From NCBI GenBank assembly GCA_934476085.1, contig CAKSNE010000013.1, forward strand, positions 1-57,401: DNA of 57,401 bases. The letters are read 5' to 3'. This document shows positions 52,175 through 57,401 of the stretch, piece by piece. Each line of letters begins with the position of its first letter. Within the stretch, counting starts at the first letter, position 1. The translations under genes and the position numbers were made by a program. The notes under the pieces were generated by a model. It ran no database searches and was not told where the DNA came from. It worked only from the letters and a program-made list of their open reading frames with translations. The stretch comes from an uncultured Eubacteriales bacterium. Its GTDB lineage: Bacteria; Bacillota; Clostridia; Oscillospirales; Acutalibacteraceae.

Positions 52175-52204
52175 CACACTAGAGTAAATCAATACTCTAG
52201 TGTG
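52175..52204 (+). terminator. Hairpin after the TRD cassette
   Basis: CACACTAGAGTA and TACTCTAGTGTG form a 12-bp stem with a 6-base loop. The A-run on its left makes it a better terminator for minus-strand transcripts. The 258 bp from 52205 to 52462 hold another hairpin (near 52333-52363) and no gene. Confidence 0.7.
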
Positions 52205-52462
52205 GCACACATATTGGAAATGTTCAATTATACTAAATGCCATTAGAATTACGGCGATAGATTTCCAGAATTCAATGAGTGTTTAGTATTAAATAATCTC
52301 ACCTACCATTTTCGGTACTTGAGCATAAGAAAACGACCACACAGGAGCATTTCTACTCTTGTATGGTCATTATTTATTTTGTTGTCGCTTGAAGACGTCA
52401 CTTAAAAACTGTTTTTCTTACAATCCCTAAGTGAAAGCTCCTTTGATACAATCTCTTTTTTG

Positions 52463-52966
52463 TTATTCGCTTTCTTTAAGTCTTTCTAAAAATCTTATTT
52501 GTTCGTCTAAGTAAAGTGAGCGATATGATAATGGGTCGAAATTTTCCGCTTCTGATTTGATTTTCTCTTTTAAAGTCTTTAAAACTTCATCTAATCTAAA
52601 GTTAGTTTTATCTTCATGCTTTTTAATGCAATCAAAAAATTGCTCGTCTATGAATGAATTATACATTGGTAACATTGCATTTGTGGCAAAGAAAAAATAA
52701 TACGGTTTGATTTTATCATTACATTCAATATTAACAATCGTATTTTCAATTGTGTAATTATCTTTTTTTAATGCGTCAACAAAAAAATTATATTCACAAA
52801 TAAAATTACCATCTTTATCGACAATTTCATCTTTTGGCACATGTAAAAGTATAATATCTGGTTTATACCATAAAAGAACATATGACGAATAGCCAAACGA
52901 ATTAAATTCTTCTTCAAAATCACGCTTGATAAAATCAATAAATTTAATCTTTTTATTTTTGCTCAT
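52463..52966 (-). CDS. Hypothetical protein next to the agr locus
   Basis: The start at 52966 has AGAGGTG six bases upstream and gives 167 residues. The protein is soluble and rich in aromatic and charged residues (IKFIDFIKRDFEEEFNSFGYSSYVLLWYKPDIILLHVPKDEI...). Two stretches, about residues 25-45 and 85-105, are hydrophobic but too short for certain membrane anchors. I do not recognise the family. It shares the strand of the agr genes but is separated from the next gene by about 95 bp. Confidence 0.68.
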   Translation of the reverse strand: MSKNKKIKFIDFIKRDFEEEFNSFGYSSYVLLWYKPDIILLHVPKDEIVDKDGNFICEYNFFVDALKKDNYTIENTIVNIECNDKIKPYYFFFATNAMLPMYNSFIDEQFFDCIKKHEDKTNFRLDEVLKTLKEKIKSEAENFDPLSYRSLYLDEQIRFLERLKESE

Positions 52967-53062
52967 AAAAAACACCTCTTTAAAATTTTATTAAGACAGT
53001 TTTACTATCTCAATTTTATTATGAAAGAAGTGTTTGAATTTTTATTAAAATATAATTTATAA

Positions 53063-53290
53063 TTAACCAACATATTCTAAAATTTCATCTTCAATTATAT
53101 CAATTACATGATAGATTGAAACACCGTATTTAATAAATTTGCTTAAAATACATTCTACAAACTGTTTTTTTGATGATATATCTTCCACTGTCATAATTAC
53201 ACTATCATTATTAAAAATGGTTATTCCAAATACTTCTACATTTTTAAATTCTTCAATAGTAATAACTTTTTTATTTAATATATATGTCAT
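53063..53290 (-). CDS. DUF6514-like small protein
   Basis: This 75-residue protein has the layout of DUF6514 family proteins of Clostridia: a short N-terminus, then VEVFGITIFNNDSVIMTVEDISSKKQFVECILSKFIKYGVSIYHVIDIIEDEI. Its function is not known. It lies directly below agrD on the same strand, past a strong hairpin, so some agr transcripts may read into it. Confidence 0.68.
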   Translation of the reverse strand: MTYILNKKVITIEEFKNVEVFGITIFNNDSVIMTVEDISSKKQFVECILSKFIKYGVSIYHVIDIIEDEILEYVG

Positions 53291-53310
53291 TTAATTCATA
53301 CCTTTACATA

Positions 53311-53360
53311 AAAATCAAAACAATTATACGATATTTTTATCGCATAATTGTTTTGATTTT
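53311..53360 (-). terminator. Long palindromic terminator between agrD and the DUF6514-like gene
   Basis: Arms 53311-53333 and 53338-53360 are complementary over 23 bases with few mismatches (AAAATCAAAACAATTATACG on the left), with a T-run on the minus strand. It would end most agrBD transcripts. Confidence 0.85.
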
Positions 53361-53366
53361 TAAACC

Positions 53367-53495
53367 TTACTTTTGAATTTTTTTTGGTTCTTTTGGCTGA
53401 TAAGTTCCCCAATATGAAGCAGCACCACAAGCTCTATTAGCCATTGATTTTGCAGTTGTAGCAATAATTTTTGCTATTTTGTTGTTCTTTTTCAT
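53367..53495 (-). CDS. agrD: AgrD-type cyclic autoinducer peptide precursor (42 residues)
   Basis: The ORF begins MKKNNKIAKIIATTAKSMAN, an amphipathic leader, continues RACGAASYWGTY and ends QPKEPKKIQK. This is the classic AgrD plan of leader, core and C-terminal recognition tail with QPKEP. AgrB would cut it and form a thiolactone from Cys23 or, less usually, a lactone from Ser27. Its ATG overlaps the agrB stop (ATGA) and AAGGAG precedes it. The mature peptide is not certain from sequence. Confidence 0.92.
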   Translation of the reverse strand: MKKNNKIAKIIATTAKSMANRACGAASYWGTYQPKEPKKIQK

Positions 53496-54088
53496 TTTTT
53501 CTTGCTCCTTTCTTTAATAATTCCAGCTATTCCTAATACAGTAATCAAATCTAAAGTAATAAGAATTTCGCAGCCGTATAATAAGCAATTTATACTCAAT
53601 AAGTATAAACCCGTTACTCCAAATGTAAAGAAGAAAACCAATGCTATAATTTTATATTTTATTATTTTTTCTTTTTTGTTTATTTTTTTGTGACTATTTT
53701 TAATTGGGCAAAAAAATGCAATAAAAACTATTTCAATAATTAAAATAAAAATAGAATAAAAGACAGACGCATTATTCATTAAGAGTTTAGATAATATTAG
53801 TATTGTAAAATAACTCGCACCAAATGTCATATTACATTTTAAATATGTATCTGCGTGAAACCCACCTGTAAATTTACGAGTTGGTATAAATACTAGTAAA
53901 AAAACTATACCTTCTAAAATACTGTTGCAAATCAAAGAAATTAAAAGAATTATAAAAACATTTAATACTGAGGAAAAAGTAATTTCTATGCCGTATTTAT
54001 AAAAAGCAATACTGTCATCATCATTGCCGTTTATAGCATTTTTGGTGATTAAATATTTTAATGTTTTTTGTGTTAAAAGTTCTATCAC
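53492..54088 (-). CDS. agrB: AgrB accessory gene regulator, autoinducer-processing membrane protease
   Basis: AgrB is a membrane cysteine protease that trims and cyclises AgrD. The 198-residue protein has five to six membrane segments and the catalytic pair in PTRKFTGGFHADTYLKCNMTFGA, with His near residue 77 and Cys near 84, as in the family. Translation starts at GTG 54088 with AGGGG upstream. It overlaps agrD by four bases and is driven by a promoter at 54118-54145. Confidence 0.95.
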   Translation of the reverse strand: MIELLTQKTLKYLITKNAINGNDDDSIAFYKYGIEITFSSVLNVFIILLISLICNSILEGIVFLLVFIPTRKFTGGFHADTYLKCNMTFGASYFTILILSKLLMNNASVFYSIFILIIEIVFIAFFCPIKNSHKKINKKEKIIKYKIIALVFFFTFGVTGLYLLSINCLLYGCEILITLDLITVLGIAGIIKERSKKK

Positions 54089-54117
54089 AGTATTTACCCC
54101 TAAGTATGATTAACTTT

Positions 54118-54145
54118 ATTGTAATTGTTAGTACAAAAGTGTCAA
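54118..54145 (-). promoter_or_regulatory. agrBD promoter with upstream direct repeats
   Basis: On the minus strand, TTGACA (54140-54145), a 16-base spacer and TACAAT (54118-54123). Immediately upstream, TGCC recurs three times at 9- and 11-base spacing (plus-strand GGCA at 54153, 54162 and 54173), a possible site for the LytTR regulator. Confidence 0.72.
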
Positions 54146-54200
54146 CAAACAAGGCAAAAATGGCATTAAATTGGCAAGTTCAGTAAAGATTAAATAAATA

Positions 54201-54245
54201 AAAACGCCTATATTTGACATGAAATTGTCAAATATAGGCGTTTTT
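54201..54245. terminator. Bidirectional hairpin terminator between XRE and agrB genes
   Basis: AAAACGCCTATATTTGACA and TGTCAAATATAGGCGTTTT pair almost perfectly, with a T-run beyond. It ends the XRE transcript and insulates the agrBD promoter. Confidence 0.9.
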
Positions 54246-54295
54246 AACCTTTTACTTTACATTTAATATGTTTTGAGTTAAAATAGTTTTAGAAG

Positions 54296-54670
54296 TCAGT
54301 ATTGTTTTTGACTCTTTATTTCATTTAAAAGTGTATCATTTTTAAGCAAGTTTATGTAGTCTAACAATCTTGCTCGATTAGCTTTGTTTAATTTCATCAT
54401 TTCATTTAATAAAGAAAAGCTATTTACTGTTTTAATATAAGGGTTGTTTAACTTTTTATAATCAAATGAAAAATTATTTCTACCTAATAAATAATCTACT
54501 GAAACATCTAGAGCATCACATATTTGAACTACCATTTCTAATGGCGGCTGAGTAATGCCTTTTTCATATTTACTTAAACAACTTGCAGAAATATTTAAAA
54601 GTTTCGCCAATTCTTTTTGCGTGTAATTTTTATCTTTTCTTAAATCAACAATTGTATCACCAATAATCAT
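54296..54670 (-). CDS. XRE-family transcriptional regulator of the agr region
   Basis: This 124-residue protein has an N-terminal helix-turn-helix (LRKDKNYTQKELAKLLNISASCLSKYEKGITQPPLEMVVQICDALDVSVDYLLG, about residues 9-62) of the SinR/phage-repressor type and a short C-terminal part (NEMMKLNKANRARLLDYINLLK). It diverges from the agrA-like gene across 153 bp that contain the palindrome ATTTCCTAATTGGAAAT (54778-54794), a plausible operator. It may control the agr two-component genes. Confidence 0.85.
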   Translation of the reverse strand: MIIGDTIVDLRKDKNYTQKELAKLLNISASCLSKYEKGITQPPLEMVVQICDALDVSVDYLLGRNNFSFDYKKLNNPYIKTVNSFSLLNEMMKLNKANRARLLDYINLLKNDTLLNEIKSQKQY

Positions 54671-54823
54671 TGTTTAAACCATCCTTTTAAAATACTACAA
54701 TGATTGTATCGCATTTTTTAATATATAGTTAATATTATATCTTAATTAGATACTATTGTTCAAAATTTAAATAATTATTTCCTAATTGGAAATAAAAATA
54801 GATTTAATAAAGGAAGAAAAAGT

Positions 54824-55552
54824 ATGATTAAAATTGCTATTTGCGATGATGAAAGGATATTTATTGATAAACTACTCTCTAATTTAATAAATATATTTAA
54901 TGATATACCTGTAGATGTGTCATTTTATAATTTTATAAGTGCATCTGCACTGCTTCGTGCGTATAAAACTGAGCATTTTGATGTTATTTTTCTTGATATT
55001 GATATGCCAAATATTAATGGCTTTTCTGTGGCAGAATCTATTAGAAATATTTCATTAAATACATTAATTATATTTGTTACTTCAAAACATGAATTAGTTT
55101 ATAATAGTTTTGAATATCAACCTTTCTATTTTATATGCAAGAGTTCACAGGAAAATTTGTACTCAGATCTTTCCAATGTTTCTAAAAAAATATTTAAATA
55201 TTTTAAACAAAAAAAGAAAATCGAAATTTTAGATAGTGTGGCCGGTAGTGTTTATATTTCAATTAACGATATTTTATATATAAAAAGTGAAAAGCACTAT
55301 TTATTATATTACTTAAATAATAGTGATGGAATTCCATTAAAAGAACGAGCAACACTGAGTTCAAAAAAAGATGAGCTTATACAATTAGATTTTTTAAATA
55401 CTCATCAAAGATATTTAGTAAATATGAATCACATTGCTCGATTTGATTCAATGATAAATTCAATTACTTTGAAAAGCGGCGATCGAATACCAATTAGCAA
55501 AAGTTTACGAGAAAAAACTTTTGAAGCTTATAAAGTATTTAAAAGGAGATAA
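54824..55552 (+). CDS. agrA: AgrA-like response regulator (REC-LytTR)
   Basis: This 242-residue regulator has a receiver domain with the acidic pair ICDDE (residues 6-10), phosphoacceptor Asp in VIFLDIDMPNINGF (about residue 57) and Thr/Lys in IIFVTSKHE and FYFICKSS. The LytTR DNA-binding domain (about 135-242) has ILYIKSEKHYLLYYL and RATLSSKKDELIQ...THQRYLVNMNHI. Phosphorylated AgrA-type proteins activate agr promoters. It is six bases from the kinase gene and transcribed away from agrBD. Confidence 0.92.
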   Translation: MIKIAICDDERIFIDKLLSNLINIFNDIPVDVSFYNFISASALLRAYKTEHFDVIFLDIDMPNINGFSVAESIRNISLNTLIIFVTSKHELVYNSFEYQPFYFICKSSQENLYSDLSNVSKKIFKYFKQKKKIEILDSVAGSVYISINDILYIKSEKHYLLYYLNNSDGIPLKERATLSSKKDELIQLDFLNTHQRYLVNMNHIARFDSMINSITLKSGDRIPISKSLREKTFEAYKVFKRR

Positions 55553-55558
55553 GCAAAA

Positions 55559-56869
55559 GTGAACTTTCTTTGGATATTATTTGAAATGACAGTAAATGTT
55601 TTTCAAGCAACAATTTGTTCTGGATTTATTTGGAAGGTATTGAGTAGTAAATATACTGGATTGAAAAATACTGCTTTTTTCATTTCATGTATTTTAACAC
55701 AAGTAATTGCATTAATAATATCAAACTATTATGTTGCATATGACGGAATTGCAATATTTGTTTATTATTTTATGTACTTTATATTTGCATTAACGGCATT
55801 GAATGGTTCGTTTATTAAAAAACTACTAATATCCTTAATACCAATAAGTTGTATAACAATATCAAATATTTTTGGAACTAACCTAACATCTATAATATTT
55901 AATCAACCAATTATGGATTTATTATCACAGAATTCTTTTTATAGAATTTTTGTTGTTGTCTTGGTTAATATAATTCTTTTTGTATTGCTATACATACTTC
56001 AAAATATATTTATAAAATCAGAAATAAATCTTACTAAATATGAATGGATTCTTATAGGATTAGTTTTTTCAATTTCAATAATAATTTTTGTTTCGTTATA
56101 TTTTACTATTTTTGAAGGTGTTTCAAGCAAATCAAAAATATATATTGCTCTAGCAGTAATGCTTGTCATAGTTATTAACTTAATTGTATATTCACTTTTA
56201 GTTCAATTAAGTAAAAAACATAAAATAGAATTAGAGCATAATCTTTTAATGCAACAGTATTCTTTTCAAAAACAATCAGCCATTGAAGTAAAATCACAAT
56301 ACGAGCAGTTGCAGAAAATAAGACACGATTATAACAATGGTCTTAGGGTTATACAGGCATTGAATAGTGAGAATAAAACAAAAGAAATTGATGATTATAT
56401 TGAAAAATATCTTGATTCTCAAAATAATACTATTCATATTGTTTCAACTAAAAATGAGTATGTAAATGCAATTATCAATTCAAAAACGGCTCAAGCAAAT
56501 TCAAATAATATTAAAGTTGAAATAAATGTAATTTCTGATATAGAATATACTAACAATCTTGATTTTTGCAATATTCTCGGAAATATGTTTGATAATGCAA
56601 TTGAAGCGTGTAATAAGTGCAAGAAAAATAAATTAATTCAATTAAATATTAGCAAAGATAATGATAGCATAACTATTTTTATGAAAAATTCTATACCTGT
56701 TTCCGTTATAAATAACAATCCAGAACTAAAAACTGATAAAAAGGATAAATCAAAACACGGTTACGGAACGAAAATTATAAGAGAACTAGCAGAAAAACAT
56801 CATGGCTTTGCAGATTTTTATGAGCAAGATAATATGTTTTGTTGTAATGTTATTTTATATAATAAATAA
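55559..56869 (+). CDS. agrC: AgrC-like peptide-sensing histidine kinase
   Basis: This 436-residue kinase has six to seven N-terminal membrane segments (about residues 1-220) that would bind the cyclic peptide, a coiled dimerisation helix and the phosphoacceptor His in QKIRHDYNNGLRVI (about residue 260). The GHKL ATPase has NILGNMFDNAIEACNKC (N-box) and SKHGYGTKIIRELAEKH (G-box). The start is GTG with AAGGAG about 10 bases upstream. It pairs with the AgrA-like regulator. agrBD lie on the other strand 740 bp away, a split arrangement different from the staphylococcal agrBDCA operon. Confidence 0.92.
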   Translation: MNFLWILFEMTVNVFQATICSGFIWKVLSSKYTGLKNTAFFISCILTQVIALIISNYYVAYDGIAIFVYYFMYFIFALTALNGSFIKKLLISLIPISCITISNIFGTNLTSIIFNQPIMDLLSQNSFYRIFVVVLVNIILFVLLYILQNIFIKSEINLTKYEWILIGLVFSISIIIFVSLYFTIFEGVSSKSKIYIALAVMLVIVINLIVYSLLVQLSKKHKIELEHNLLMQQYSFQKQSAIEVKSQYEQLQKIRHDYNNGLRVIQALNSENKTKEIDDYIEKYLDSQNNTIHIVSTKNEYVNAIINSKTAQANSNNIKVEINVISDIEYTNNLDFCNILGNMFDNAIEACNKCKKNKLIQLNISKDNDSITIFMKNSIPVSVINNNPELKTDKKDKSKHGYGTKIIRELAEKHHGFADFYEQDNMFCCNVILYNK

Positions 56870-57027
56870 TTCGAAAGAGATTTATCGAAATATCAATAAA
56901 TCACTAAAAATATATCTTGTTTAGACATAATTTTTAAATAATCGACAAAAACTATCATGTTTAGAAAGTTGACTTTCTTTATAGGCGTCTGATGCTTTTG
57001 CAAATTCAAAATTATAAAATGGTAAAT

Positions 57028-57060
57028 AAATAAGCAGTCATATAACATGACTGCTTATTT
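57028..57060. terminator. Bidirectional terminator between agrC and the RHS-type gene
   Basis: AAATAAGCAGTCAT and ATGACTGCTTATTT pair around a 5-base loop, with T/A-rich flanks on both strands. The remaining 56870-57027 holds no gene. Confidence 0.88.
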
Positions 57061-57098
57061 TAATATTATTTTGCAAAGATTTTAAACAATAATTATTT

Positions 57099-57401
57099 TT
57101 ACATCAATTGATTCAATAATATTGACATAAATACTTTTTTGACATAAGAATAATATGTTACTTTAGTTCCATCATCACGAGAAAAGCCTGTTATTTCATC
57201 ATTGCTGTCATAATAAAAATGCAAATTTTCATTACCACAAACCTGATGAACTAATTTATTATCAGACCATGTATATTTGTAGTTAGTTTCAACACCGTTT
57301 TTTACTACATTTTTTTCGGTACGCAAACCATCAGCATTATATTTATATGTAACAGATAAATTCCCCTTTGTGTAACTTGACAATTGTCTGCCATTTTTCC
57401 A
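57099..57401 (-). pseudogene. RHS/YD-repeat protein, C-terminal part, running off the window
   Basis: The frame is open to the window edge (WKNGRQLSSYTKGN at the edge), so the gene continues to the right. It carries YD repeats typical of RHS/WapA proteins: NLSVTYKYNADGLRTEKNV, WSDNKLVHQVCGN and LHFYYDSNDEITGFSRDDGTKVTYYSYVK. After YVKK it departs from the family and stops within a few codons. Another frame here reads VNIIESID, close to the expected continuation, so the 3' end is probably frameshifted and truncated. Such proteins are large secreted or wall-linked, often toxin-bearing. It is convergent with agrC. Confidence 0.72.

Noticed and set aside
36255..52200. Island boundaries marked by duplication of the tRNA-Leu 3' end
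   Set aside because: I looked for a second copy of TTCAAGTCCCTTCACCCGC and did not find one, so the tRNA is not shown to be the attachment site.
53502..53693. A plus-strand ORF opposite agrB
   Set aside because: It lies antisense to the clearly coding agrB and has no ribosome-binding site or family resemblance.
1..57401. CRISPR arrays and ribosomal RNA genes
   Set aside because: No regularly spaced repeat array and no rRNA sequence were seen; the longest direct repeats are the 35-bp pair and the TRD boundary repeats.

Overview
This is an AT-rich, densely coding bacterial chromosome segment. A complete spoIIA operon (spoIIAA, spoIIAB, sigF), a SigH-like sigma factor, an agr-type peptide quorum-sensing locus and a choloylglycine hydrolase together suggest a spore-forming, probably gut-dwelling member of the Clostridia (Ruminococcaceae/Oscillospiraceae-like). 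The species cannot be named from the sequence.

Layout. 1-7,850: sulfur amino-acid block. murC-metY run on the minus strand and an orphan oligopeptide-binding lipoprotein on the plus strand. A plus-strand operon follows: a strong promoter, a 22-residue Cys-rich leader peptide, a second O-acetylhomoserine sulfhydrylase and cysK. Copies of a structured dispersed repeat flank the block. 7,850-13,030: trpS, a phosphohexomutase, an FAD oxidoreductase and a PLP aminotransferase. 13,033-18,785: a MoxR/DUF58/transglutaminase operon, a zinc-ribbon protein and a SigH-like sigma factor. 18,940-27,400: spoIIA operon, valS-folC, ruvX, a lipoprotein and pncB. valS is preceded by its own promoter, an 18-codon leader peptide containing five Val codons, and an intrinsic terminator, which has the anatomy of an attenuator. 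27,505-30,608: ACT protein, homoserine dehydrogenase and aspartate kinase. 30,664-36,281: bile salt hydrolase-like enzyme, XRE regulator, two tandem RlmD-type rRNA methyltransferases, rnpB and tRNA-Leu(UAG).

36,400-52,200 is an accessory, defence-like island. It holds a 1663-residue helicase-nuclease, a frameshifted integrase with its excisionase, small proteins of unknown function, an unusual tyrosine recombinase and a truncated integrase. It ends in a single-chain restriction-modification-specificity enzyme with an XRE regulator, followed by a recombinase and a start-less target-recognition cassette. The cassette is bounded by the same 25-bp and 27-bp sequences, in the same reading frame, as the second recognition domain of the active gene. 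This looks like a specificity-switching system.

52,400-57,401 is an agr quorum-sensing locus. agrB and a 42-residue agrD overlap on the minus strand; an XRE regulator, an AgrA-like LytTR regulator and an AgrC-like kinase lie beside them. A DUF6514-like protein and the end of a degenerate RHS/YD-repeat gene flank it.

The most interesting signals are the valS leader attenuator, the Cys-rich leader peptide, the recognition-domain cassette and the agr locus. All functional statements come from reading motifs and sequence layout; no database search was run.
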